A stretch of 33,549 bases of DNA from Sulfuricaulis sp049587675 (lineage in GTDB: Bacteria; Pseudomonadota; Gammaproteobacteria; Acidiferrobacterales; Sulfurifustaceae), in assembly GCF_049587675.1 (NCBI RefSeq), contig NZ_JBAVEJ010000203.1:1-33549 (forward strand), given 5' to 3'. Position 1 is the stretch's first letter, and each line of letters opens with the position of its first letter. A model generated the notes under the pieces. That model did no database searches. It was not told the DNA's origin and saw only the letters and a program-made list of their open reading frames with translations. The position numbers were made by a program, and so were the translations under genes. Shown here one piece after another: positions 16,325 to 24,429 of the stretch.

Positions 16325-16863
16325 GGGAATAACTCGGCCCTTTTTAGGGAATGTCCAAGCTTGTCCTTGGCGGACAGTGTGGGCTCACCCTGTACCGGCC
16401 AGTTGATCGCGATGTCAGTGTCATTCCAGCTGATGCAGCGTTCGTGTTCCGGAGCCCAGTAATCTGTCGTCTTGTAAAGAAACTCGGCCACGTCCGAAAG
16501 CACCAGGAAGCCATGAGCAAAGCCAGGGGGTATCCAGGCCACTCGCTTGCTTTCTGCCGAGAGGTTAAAGCCCACCCACTTGCCGAAGTTTGGGGAATTT
16601 CTTCGGATATCTACCGCCACGTCGAAGACCTCGCCCTGTATTACTCTGACAAGCTTTCCCTGCGGCTGCTTGATCTGGTAGTGAAGTCCGCGCAGGACGT
16701 TGCGAACCGAACGCGAGTGATTGTCCTGCACGAACTCCGCCATAATGCCGACCTTTTCAAGTGCCTTCTTGTTGTAACTCTCGAAGAAGAAACCACGTTC
16801 ATCACCGAAAACTACAGGCTCGAGAATTAGGACACCGGGTAGAGATGTTTCAAGGACCTTCAT
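16321..16863 (-). CDS. rfbC: dTDP-4-dehydrorhamnose 3,5-epimerase
   Basis: The 180-residue cupin-fold epimerase converts dTDP-4-keto-6-deoxyglucose to dTDP-4-dehydrorhamnose. The active-site region QDNHSRS...LRGLHYQ is present with both conserved histidines, as is the later PPGFAHGF. Length is normal for the family. The start A is shared with the rfbA stop (TGATG), and the 3' end overlaps rfbD. The order rfbB-rfbA-rfbC-rfbD is a common arrangement. Confidence 0.96.
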   Translation of the reverse strand: MKVLETSLPGVLILEPVVFGDERGFFFESYNKKALEKVGIMAEFVQDNHSRSVRNVLRGLHYQIKQPQGKLVRVIQGEVFDVAVDIRRNSPNFGKWVGFNLSAESKRVAWIPPGFAHGFLVLSDVAEFLYKTTDYWAPEHERCISWNDTDIAINWPVQGEPTLSAKDKLGHSLKRAELFP

Positions 16864-17738
16864 CAGAAGATACGTTCGCGTAGTAACCCAAGAAGGTATT
16901 GCCCATAGCCACTCTTGTTTAACGGACCGGCGAGCGCCTCGAGCTGGCTCGCGGTGATGTAGCCCATGCGATAAGCGATTTCCTCGGGACAGGCGACCTT
17001 GAGGCCCTGCCGCTTTTCGATGGTCTCGATAAAATGCGCGGCCTCAAGCAGGGACTCATGCGTGCCGGTATCGAGCCAGGCCATGCCGCGCCCCATAATC
17101 ACGACATCCAGCTGACCTCGCTCGAGATAGCACTTATTCAAGTCCGTGATCTCAAGTTCACCGCGTGCGGATGGCTTCAGTGCCCGTGCCAGCATCGACA
17201 CCTGATTGTCATAGAAATAAAGACCGGTCACCGCATAGCGGGATTTAGGGTTTTTCGGTTTCTCCTCAATAGAAATCGCTTTCCCGTCCTGGGTAAACTC
17301 GACGACGCCATAGCGTTCCGGATCCCGGACCGGATACGCAAATACTGTCGCGCCGGAAGATTTCTGTGCCGCGGTCTGAACGTCACGCGCGAGATCATGG
17401 CCGTAGAAGATGTTATCGCCCAAAACAAGAGCGCAGGGATCGTTGTCGAGAAAATCAGCACCAATAATAAACGCTTGGGCAATTCCCTCGGGCGCCGATT
17501 GCACGGCATAACGGATGTTCAACCCCCACCGGCTGCCGTCACCCAGCAACTGATCAAAACGGGGCGTGTCCTGGGGCGTGGAGATCACCAGGATGTCGCG
17601 TATTCCGGCAATCATCAAGGTAGACAAGGGATAGTAAATCATCGGCTTGTCATAGATTGGCAGGAGCTGCTTCGAGACCGCCTGGGTTACCGGGTACAAA
17701 CGGCTGCCGGTACCGCCGGCAAGAACAATACCTTTCAT
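16863..17738 (-). CDS. rfbA: Glucose-1-phosphate thymidylyltransferase
   Basis: The 291-residue nucleotidyltransferase joins dTTP and glucose-1-phosphate to give dTDP-glucose. The N-terminal signature GGTGSRLYPVTQ, the KQLLPIYDKPMIYYPLS stretch and the VLGDNIFYG metal/sugar site are all intact, and length is typical. The ATG overlaps the rfbB stop (ATGA). It supplies the first intermediate of the dTDP-rhamnose pathway encoded by its neighbours. Confidence 0.97.
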   Translation of the reverse strand: MKGIVLAGGTGSRLYPVTQAVSKQLLPIYDKPMIYYPLSTLMIAGIRDILVISTPQDTPRFDQLLGDGSRWGLNIRYAVQSAPEGIAQAFIIGADFLDNDPCALVLGDNIFYGHDLARDVQTAAQKSSGATVFAYPVRDPERYGVVEFTQDGKAISIEEKPKNPKSRYAVTGLYFYDNQVSMLARALKPSARGELEITDLNKCYLERGQLDVVIMGRGMAWLDTGTHESLLEAAHFIETIEKRQGLKVACPEEIAYRMGYITASQLEALAGPLNKSGYGQYLLGLLRERIF

Positions 17739-18814
17739 ATCAGTTGCCTTCCCCCGTAGTTTAAGTCAATCCATTTCCGGTACTCTCCGCTTTGCACTTG
17801 TTCGACCCAGTCCAGATGGTTCAGATACCATTTGACTGTCTCGCGTATACCCTTTGCAAAGTTTTGTTCCGGCTCCCAATCCAGCTCGCGCTGAATTTTT
17901 GAGGCATCGATAGCGTAACGCCGGTCATGGCCAGGACGGTCCTTAACAAAAGCAGTAAGTGAGGCATGGGGGATCACAGGCGAATCAGGGTGGAGTTGAT
18001 CGAGCACTGCGCAAACTGTGCGAACAACCTCCAGATTTGATTTTTCGCTGTCTCCGCCGATGTTATACGTCTCGCCGACACGGCCGCGTGCCAGAACCGC
18101 GCGAATGGCCGCGCAGTGGTCTGCGACATACAGCCAGTCCCGAATATTAAGACCGTCACCATAAATAGGCAGCGGCTGTCCCTTGATGGCATTGACGATC
18201 AGCAAGGGAATCAACTTCTCTGGAAACTGATATGGTCCGTAATTATTCGAGCAGTTGGTCGTTATAATAGGCAACCCATAAGTATGATGGTAGGCGCGCA
18301 CTAAATGATCCGAGGCAGCTTTGGAAGCGGCATAGGGGCTGTTCGGTGCATAGGGTGTGGATTCTGTAAAAGGCGGGTCCTCAGCACCCAAAGAACCATA
18401 AACCTCGTCTGTGGAAACATGTAAAAAGCGGAAGCTTCTTTTTTTATCCGCCGCGAGCGACTCCCAATAGGCACGCGTCGCCTCAAGCAGGTGGAAGGTG
18501 CCGTTTACGTTTGTAGTGATGAAATCCCCCGGGCCAAGAATGGAGCGGTCCACATGGCTTTCCGCGGCGAAGTTCACGATAGCCGTTGGCTGGTGCTGTA
18601 GCAGCAGCTTCCTAACAAGGCTACTATCTGCAATATCTCCCTTGACGAAAATGTGACGCGAGTCTTTTTGCAGGCTTTTTAGATTTTCCAGATTGCCGGC
18701 ATAGGTCAGCTTGTCGAGATTGACCAACGCTCCGCCGGTCTGCGTAATCCAGTCCAGAACGAAATTCGAACCGATGAATCCGGCACCGCCGGTGACAAGT
18801 ATGATGCTCATCAT
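17735..18814 (-). CDS. rfbB: dTDP-glucose 4,6-dehydratase
   Basis: The 359-residue extended SDR converts dTDP-glucose to dTDP-4-keto-6-deoxyglucose. It has TGGAGFIGSNFV at the N-terminus, the HVSTDEVYG segment and catalytic YAASK. Two ATG codons are adjacent (18814 and 18811); either could start translation. Unlike most genes here it is not overlapped by its upstream neighbour: 104 bases separate it from the glycosyltransferase, so a secondary promoter is possible although I see no convincing -35/-10 pair. Confidence 0.96.
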   Translation of the reverse strand: MMSIILVTGGAGFIGSNFVLDWITQTGGALVNLDKLTYAGNLENLKSLQKDSRHIFVKGDIADSSLVRKLLLQHQPTAIVNFAAESHVDRSILGPGDFITTNVNGTFHLLEATRAYWESLAADKKRSFRFLHVSTDEVYGSLGAEDPPFTESTPYAPNSPYAASKAASDHLVRAYHHTYGLPIITTNCSNNYGPYQFPEKLIPLLIVNAIKGQPLPIYGDGLNIRDWLYVADHCAAIRAVLARGRVGETYNIGGDSEKSNLEVVRTVCAVLDQLHPDSPVIPHASLTAFVKDRPGHDRRYAIDASKIQRELDWEPEQNFAKGIRETVKWYLNHLDWVEQVQSGEYRKWIDLNYGGRQLI

Positions 18815-18918
18815 TGTTTATTTGAAATGTGTGCGGGACAACTTGTTATCGAATATGGGCATGATTTGAAGGCGCTTATATCTGATTCTCGGCGATTTTG
18901 GCTCCAGCATGCCATCTC
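18815..18918. other. Non-coding gap at the cassette/rhamnose boundary
   Basis: These 104 bases are visibly more AT-rich than the flanks. A 30-codon open frame (18818-18910, minus) has a start and a stop just before rfbB but resembles nothing I know. It could be a gene scar or a leader with an internal promoter. No hairpin typical of a terminator is seen. Confidence 0.4.
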
Positions 18919-20145
18919 TCACGGACAGCGCGGCAATAATTCCTCGTAGACGGCCAATGTATCCTTTACTATATTCGCGACAGAAAATTCTGCCACCGCA
19001 ATCTCTCTGCCCCGCTTTCCCATGCGCTGACGCAAGGAAGAATCAAGAATCAGCTGCTTTAGAGCCTCTGCCAAGGCACGAGTATCGCGCACCGGGACAA
19101 GCAGCCCGTTTTCGCCGTGACGCGCGATCTCCCGACAGCCGGGGACATCGGTTGCAACAATAGCCCGGGCGCTCGCTGCCGCCTCTAGAAGCGTTTTGGG
19201 GATTCCTTCGCCATAACTTGTCGGCAGACATACAATGGCGGCCTGACTCAGCACCTCGGGCATGTCGGTCCGGTGTCCCCACCATTCGACAATGCCCAGC
19301 TCCTGCCAAGTCCGCAGTTCGCCTACCGTGATGTTGGCGGGGTTCGACTCATCGGGCGCACCGACCAACGCGAAACGCGCGGCGACGCCTTCCGTCTTCA
19401 GAATCCGCGCGGCTTCCACAAACTCAATCACGCCTTTCTCGCGCAACATACGGCAGGGCATGACGATGAGCGGGACACCTTTTGGTTCGGGCGATGGCAC
19501 AAACCTGTTTGGATCCACGCCGGAGCCCGGGATCAGTCGCACGTGATCGCCGCGCATCCCGAGATGCTCGACCACAAAATCCCTGTCATCCACGTTCTGA
19601 ACGATAATCCGGGATTTGGCTTTTCCAGCCAACCGGCGCATGCCAAAGCGGAGTATGGGACGCAGCCACCGCGCCCACGCCGCGCGTGAAGTGAACACCG
19701 AACCGCGTCCTGCGATCGCATTGATAACCGCTGGCACGCGCGCAAAGCGCGCGGCGATGCTTCCGTAGAGCACCGGCTTCAGTGCGACGTGATGCACGAT
19801 GTCGGGTCGATGCAAGCGATAGACCCGGACGAGCCGCAAAACCGTGCGCAGCTCGCGCCAAGGGTTCACGCCGTGCCGTTCGATCTCAAACGGCACAAGG
19901 CGCAGCCCGTGGCGTTTGATCTCTTCGCCATGCGCGCGCACCCGCGTCACAACCGTCACCTCCGCGCCCTCGGCGTGAGCCGCGACGGCCAGGGGGAGGC
20001 GGTGCGAGCAGAAATACCAGTCCTCGGTCACGAAAAACAGCAACCGCCGCTTTTTCAAGGTTGGCCCCAATTGGTTCGCGCGCACTGCATCGAATCGCGT
20101 CGTTTCATCAGGCCGAACGCATCTGTTCGAGAACGGGCTCGTCAT
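18919..20145 (-). CDS. Glycosyltransferase family 4
   Basis: The 408-residue GT-B enzyme lacks any signal peptide and should act at the cytoplasmic face on undecaprenyl-linked sugars. The N-terminal domain opens RRLLFFVTEDWYFCSHRLPLA, and the acceptor half has the early glycine and histidine expected of the fold. The C-terminal donor half carries the family signature: PTSYGEGIPKTLLEAAASARAIVATDVPG with the E-x7-E pattern. The ATG at 20145 overlaps the stop of a short upstream open frame (ATGA), which supports this start despite about 30 extra residues at the N-terminus. Donor and acceptor are not predictable from sequence. Confidence 0.9.
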   Translation of the reverse strand: MTSPFSNRCVRPDETTRFDAVRANQLGPTLKKRRLLFFVTEDWYFCSHRLPLAVAAHAEGAEVTVVTRVRAHGEEIKRHGLRLVPFEIERHGVNPWRELRTVLRLVRVYRLHRPDIVHHVALKPVLYGSIAARFARVPAVINAIAGRGSVFTSRAAWARWLRPILRFGMRRLAGKAKSRIIVQNVDDRDFVVEHLGMRGDHVRLIPGSGVDPNRFVPSPEPKGVPLIVMPCRMLREKGVIEFVEAARILKTEGVAARFALVGAPDESNPANITVGELRTWQELGIVEWWGHRTDMPEVLSQAAIVCLPTSYGEGIPKTLLEAAASARAIVATDVPGCREIARHGENGLLVPVRDTRALAEALKQLILDSSLRQRMGKRGREIAVAEFSVANIVKDTLAVYEELLPRCP

Positions 20146-20339
20146 CTGGTCGGTTTCCCGTCAGGATGCGCCAATACGGCCCCGAGGACGAACCAGCAGA
20201 TTCGTTGGTAGAACAACTCGTGCGCCTGGCAAAAAAGAACAAAACCTAGCAGCAACATTCCAAGGGATTGGATCTCCGCAAATTCCTGCCTGGACTTGAG
20301 GCAGGATGGACACGGCTGCCACGGACCACTGCCGTCGTT
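20142..20339 (-). pseudogene. Probable 3' remnant of a membrane-protein gene (possibly wzy)
   Basis: One minus-strand frame is open from 20339 to a TGA at 20144-20142; a TAA blocks it just upstream. The last 38 codons, from an ATG at 20258, are strongly hydrophobic: MLLLGFVLFCQAHELF, then YQRICWFVLGAVLAHP. Two short hydrophobic segments with an FYQR...W junction resemble the last helices of O-antigen polymerase/ligase proteins. The TGA overlaps the ATG of the next gene in the same ATGA manner as real gene junctions in this operon, which argues that this was the end of a translated gene. The family assignment is a guess from composition; no catalytic part survives. Confidence 0.45.
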
Positions 20340-20354
20340 TTAAAATACGAAAGA

Positions 20355-22346
20355 TCATCTCCGCATACCAGAATCCATCACGGCTCGTTCCTGCCATGCC
20401 TGAAACATGAGCACATCCCAAAGGTAATATTGCCAATTGTGCCTACCGGAAAGATGTTCGTGCCACTTTTGGCGAATAGGTTTCGGGTCAAAGAACCCGT
20501 CTCGGCGAATCCGGGCCTCATCCAGCAGCGATTCCGCCCAGTCGCGCAGTGGTCCACGCAGCCAGACGTCAATGGGAACTCCAAATCCCGTCTTCGGCCG
20601 CTCTACGAGCTCTTTCGGTACATATCGATAGAGCACCTGCCGTAGCAGCCACTTGCCCTGCCCGTTACGGATTTTCATTGAGAGCGGCACGCGCCAGGCG
20701 AACTCGACCACGTTGTGATCCAGAAGCGGAACCCTGGTTTCAAGACTGACACCCATGGCGGCGCGGTCTACCTTGACCAATATGTCATCAGGCAGATAGC
20801 TGACCAGATCGAGGTACATCATGCGCTGCGTGAAATCTGCCAGACGCGCCCACTGTGCTCGGTCCGTCAGCACGGTCGGCGGCTCTTTCGCACCTAAGAC
20901 TATGGCGGCGGGATCCTTCCAGTGCGAGACCAGCCGGTGATACATGTCATCCGGACTTGCGACATCAACGATGTCCGCAAGTTTCTGCAGTGCGTCGCTC
21001 ACATTACGCATGTGGTGTACACCATGGGTCGCGTCACTGACCGTGTCGACCGCATGCCGCCAACGACCCCGGCCCATGAGCCGCAACATCGACGCACTCC
21101 CCGCCCGCAAGCGCCGCGGCATCCACCCTATATTTCGCCATATGCGCCGGCCCCAGAAGTATCGGTTGTAACCGCCGAAGAGCTCGTCACCGCCATCGCC
21201 CGACAGGCTCACCGTTACATCCCGCCGTGCCAACTGGCAAACCAGAAAAGTCGGGATTTGCGACGAGTCCCCGAATGGCTCGTCATACAGCTCGGGCAGC
21301 CGCGGGATCACGGCCATCGCCTCACCAGGCGTGACATATAGCTCGGTGTGATCGGTCCGAAGATGACGCGCGACTGCCTTGGCGTGCTCGGCTTCGTTGT
21401 AGGACTCCTCTCGAAAACCGATCGTGAAGGTCTTAATTGGTCGGTCGCTCTGTGCCTGCATCAGTGCAACAACTATGGAAGAGTCGATTCCACCGGACAG
21501 GAACGCGCCTAGCGGTACATCGGCTACCATCTGGCGTCGAATCGATTGTTTCAGGCATTGTTCTAGATCATCTATTAATTGCCGCTCATCCTGCTCCGCG
21601 GCGCTCGCACAGCCAGTCTCGGCAACCTGTCTCGGCGACCAGTACGCCACGGGATTCGACGAGCGCGCAGCGCCCGGACCTGCGCCTGTCTTGATCGTCA
21701 GCACCGTGCCCGGAAGAAGCTTCTGGACATTCGTGTAGATCGAGTACGGGGTTGGCACATAGCTATACCTAAGGTACAACGCCAGCGCATCACGGTCGAT
21801 CTCGCCCTGCCACTCCGGGTACGCCGTCAACGCCTTGAGCTCCGACGCGAACAGCAACGTCTCACCGACCCAACCGTAATAGAGCGGCTTTTCACCCATC
21901 CGGTCGCGAGCGAGATGCAGCACCCGTTCCATACGGTCCCACAGCGCAAAGGCGAACATTCCCGTGCAGCGCTGCACGGCGGCCTCCACGCCGAAGTGTG
22001 CGATCGCGGCCAACAAGACTTCAGTGTCGGAATGCCCGCGCCAGCCAGAGGCGGCGCCCCGTCCCTCCAGCTCGTCGCGCAATTCCTGAAAGTTATAAAT
22101 CTCTCCATTGAAAGCGATTACGTACCGCTCGCAGGCGGAGCGCATCGGCTGATGACCGGTCGGCGTAAGATCGAGGATCGACAGGCGACGATGCCCCAGG
22201 GCAATACCCGCCTCCACTCCCACCCAGTGCCCGGAATCATCTGGCCCACGATGCGCCAACGCCTGCGTCATCCGGTTTACCGCGTGCGCAAGGCTCTCCT
22301 CTGGGCGCGACGCTTTCAGGTCAACAAATCCGGCAATACCGCACAT
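20355..22346 (-). CDS. asnB: Glutamine-hydrolysing asparagine synthase-type amidotransferase
   Basis: The 663-residue protein has an Ntn glutaminase domain (residues 2 to about 210) with the nucleophile Cys2 exposed after Met removal (MCGIAGFV), RRLSILDL, FNGEIYN and HSDTE. The AsnB synthetase domain has the ATP-pyrophosphatase loop SGGIDSS (284-290) and SGDGGDELFGGYNRYF. The ATG at 22346 is the only start that puts Cys at position 2; a TTG codon just before it is not used. It overlaps the previous stop (TGATG). In surface-glycan loci such enzymes are thought to amidate uronic acids or related acidic sugars, so a dedicated housekeeping asparagine synthesis role is less likely. The acceptor here is unknown. 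Confidence 0.93.
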   Translation of the reverse strand: MCGIAGFVDLKASRPEESLAHAVNRMTQALAHRGPDDSGHWVGVEAGIALGHRRLSILDLTPTGHQPMRSACERYVIAFNGEIYNFQELRDELEGRGAASGWRGHSDTEVLLAAIAHFGVEAAVQRCTGMFAFALWDRMERVLHLARDRMGEKPLYYGWVGETLLFASELKALTAYPEWQGEIDRDALALYLRYSYVPTPYSIYTNVQKLLPGTVLTIKTGAGPGAARSSNPVAYWSPRQVAETGCASAAEQDERQLIDDLEQCLKQSIRRQMVADVPLGAFLSGGIDSSIVVALMQAQSDRPIKTFTIGFREESYNEAEHAKAVARHLRTDHTELYVTPGEAMAVIPRLPELYDEPFGDSSQIPTFLVCQLARRDVTVSLSGDGGDELFGGYNRYFWGRRIWRNIGWMPRRLRAGSASMLRLMGRGRWRHAVDTVSDATHGVHHMRNVSDALQKLADIVDVASPDDMYHRLVSHWKDPAAIVLGAKEPPTVLTDRAQWARLADFTQRMMYLDLVSYLPDDILVKVDRAAMGVSLETRVPLLDHNVVEFAWRVPLSMKIRNGQGKWLLRQVLYRYVPKELVERPKTGFGVPIDVWLRGPLRDWAESLLDEARIRRDGFFDPKPIRQKWHEHLSGRHNWQYYLWDVLMFQAWQERAVMDSGMRR

Positions 22347-23260
22347 CAATCCGATCCAATAGGACGTAGCACGACGTCAAAGCCATACACGAGTAGCTCG
22401 TCGTCCGGAAGCGACCGAAAAGACTTGTGCAATTTGCTTCTCGGTGTGCGCAAGCGATCCCAGCGAAGCGCGCGCTTGACCTCCACATCGAAGCCCGCTC
22501 GTTGGAAAAGTTCGAGCCACTCCCGATGACGGAGGCGGTTCGTGTAAAACCCCGAGCGAGCCATGAACTCTGATTCCCAGACACGCTCCGAGAATCGCAG
22601 GTTGTTCAGTGCACCGCCAAGGTGGTCCTGGAGATCGATGCGGTGGGAGCAGCGCCCCTGCGGTTTCAAGCACCGGCGCATCTCGTTGACCACCTCCGGC
22701 ATCTCGTGCTTGCGCACGTGTTCAAGCACCGCATTCGAGAAGATGAAATCAACACTGCTGGATGGAAGTTCTCGCAGCGATGCGATGCCATGTGTCAAAT
22801 AGATCGCGCCGCATCTCACCATAATCTCATCCACCGACCGCACCCCTTCCAGGGATGGCAAACTGCGGCCCTGAACCGACAGGAATCGTGCCATCGCCTC
22901 GTAGCCATCAAGATCACGACTCGCAAAGTCACCGTCGTCCAACAGATAACAGCGCGAAGCTCCGTGCGCACGGGCAATCAGTGCGGTATACAACGAGTCG
23001 CCCGGGCCAAACTCGAGCACGACGAAGTCTCTCGCCGGCCGCGACGCCGGGCCGTCGGCGCCGATCGGCTCAAAGCCGGCCAGTGCGAGATGTGTCCTGA
23101 ATGTCTCGAAGCAGGCCCGCGGCTGATCCATGCGTCCATGCTCGAAGACACCGAGCTTTTTCCAGAACCGATATTGAATTGGCAGTCGCGCCAGAAACAG
23201 CTTTGCGGTCAACTTCAGCCACCAGGGGAGCGCTTCCTTTATCAGGATGCTCACGGCCAT
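22346..23260 (-). CDS. Class I SAM-dependent methyltransferase
   Basis: The 304-residue protein opens with an amphipathic basic segment (LPWWLKLTAKLFLARLP) that may bind the membrane. The SAM motif is VVLEFGPGDSLY, followed by the acidic YLLDDGD, and the late motif FSNAVLEHVRKHEMP resembles the (S)xxxxEH block of sugar methyltransferases. It starts within the preceding glycosyltransferase (10-base overlap) and ends in the asnB start. It probably methylates a sugar of the repeat unit or a lipid-linked intermediate; target not predictable. Confidence 0.85.
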   Translation of the reverse strand: MAVSILIKEALPWWLKLTAKLFLARLPIQYRFWKKLGVFEHGRMDQPRACFETFRTHLALAGFEPIGADGPASRPARDFVVLEFGPGDSLYTALIARAHGASRCYLLDDGDFASRDLDGYEAMARFLSVQGRSLPSLEGVRSVDEIMVRCGAIYLTHGIASLRELPSSSVDFIFSNAVLEHVRKHEMPEVVNEMRRCLKPQGRCSHRIDLQDHLGGALNNLRFSERVWESEFMARSGFYTNRLRHREWLELFQRAGFDVEVKRALRWDRLRTPRSKLHKSFRSLPDDELLVYGFDVVLRPIGSD

Positions 23261-24429
23261 GCGCGACGATCCACCTGCGCATTCACCTCTGCGGCGTCCT
23301 GTGCAAGCTCACAGTACAGCTTCGCGTACCGCCCGGCGATAGCCTCCAGCTCGAACTGCTCGACGATACGTGCGCGGGCCAGGGCGCCGAGCGCCTGGCG
23401 GGCCTGGTTGCCGGTTTCAACCAGCGCGAACCAGCCGTCGGCCAAGGCCTTCGGATCTCTGATCGGAACGACGCGGCCGGTGTCGCCGACGATCCACGCC
23501 GAGTCGCCGACGTCCGTCACGACACAGGGCACTCCACAGGCCATCGCCTCACCCACGACGTTCGGGAAACCCTCCCCATAGGCAGAACTCAGCGTCGCCA
23601 CATCGAATGCATTCAACAGTCTGGCTACATCGTCGCGACGGCCGAGGAGATACACGCGATCCCGAATTCCAGCGTTATCGATCCATCGTGCAAGTTCCTG
23701 GTTTTCCCAGGTCACGCCATCTCCGCAGAGCACAAACCGCGCCAGTGGCAACCGCGCTCCGAGAATGGATGCCGCATCGACAAAGGTCCGATGGTCCTTT
23801 TGCGGGTCAAACCGGGCAACCAGCCCAATCACGGGATGGTTCTGGCCGATACCGAGTTCGGTCCGGACAGAAATTCTGACGCCGCTGTCTGGCCTGAAAC
23901 TCTCCACGTCGAACCCATTCGGAATGATCACCAGCTTGTCTCCCGCGTAACCCATCTCACGGTGAATGCGCGCGGCCGCTTCTGAGCAACAGACAATGCG
24001 CGTCGGGATCCTATGCGAGAGTCGAGCGCAGATCTTCGCAGTCCATATCGTCAGCCGTTTGCTGTGGACTGGATCCAGTTCGCTTTGTCGGATATTCCAG
24101 GCGACGGGTATGGACCCCGCGAGCTTTGCGGCCAACCCACCGATAAGATCGGCGTGGTACATCCAGGTTTGCACTATCTGCGGGCGACTTGTCCTCAGCC
24201 GGCGTATCAGCCGCGTGACCGCTCTGGGGTCCGGAACTCCGCGCCTCGCGCCGAGCGCATAAACCGGGACTCCCAACTCTCGGATCCACGCCGCCACGCT
24301 CCCCTCGTCCGTCAGCGATACAACTTCATTGGTGATGAGATCTCTGGGTAAGCGCCCAAGAAGCTTGTGCAACATCATCTCGGCGCCACCACGTTCAAGC
24401 CCGGTGATTACGTGCAGAACCTTAATCAA
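23251..24429 (-). CDS. Glycosyltransferase family 4 (GT-B)
   Basis: The 392-residue cytoplasmic glycosyltransferase begins with HVITGLERGGAEMMLHKLL, the loop typical of GT4 enzymes. The donor-binding region shows the E-x7-E motif in EGFPNVVGEAMACG. It starts at a TTG (24429) inside the end of the upstream paralogue, with AAAGGA a few bases before; no ATG is available nearby. It shares a 25-residue identical block with the glycosyltransferase immediately upstream, so the two are tandem paralogues. Linkage specificity cannot be read from the sequence. Confidence 0.9.
   Translation of the reverse strand: MIKVLHVITGLERGGAEMMLHKLLGRLPRDLITNEVVSLTDEGSVAAWIRELGVPVYALGARRGVPDPRAVTRLIRRLRTSRPQIVQTWMYHADLIGGLAAKLAGSIPVAWNIRQSELDPVHSKRLTIWTAKICARLSHRIPTRIVCCSEAAARIHREMGYAGDKLVIIPNGFDVESFRPDSGVRISVRTELGIGQNHPVIGLVARFDPQKDHRTFVDAASILGARLPLARFVLCGDGVTWENQELARWIDNAGIRDRVYLLGRRDDVARLLNAFDVATLSSAYGEGFPNVVGEAMACGVPCVVTDVGDSAWIVGDTGRVVPIRDPKALADGWFALVETGNQARQALGALARARIVEQFELEAIAGRYAKLYCELAQDAAEVNAQVDRRAWP

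Noticed and set aside
18811..18915. A 34-codon frame directly behind the glycosyltransferase stop, with a stop overlapping the rfbB start
   Set aside because: The composition is unlike a protein (rich in Ser, Cys, Asn, Arg without hydrophobic pattern), and a second frame in the same gap is equally open.
20161..20436. A 91-codon minus-strand frame overlapping the asnB end
   Set aside because: It covers the end of asnB in another frame, has no family features, and conflicts with the hydrophobic remnant frame whose stop overlaps the next start.
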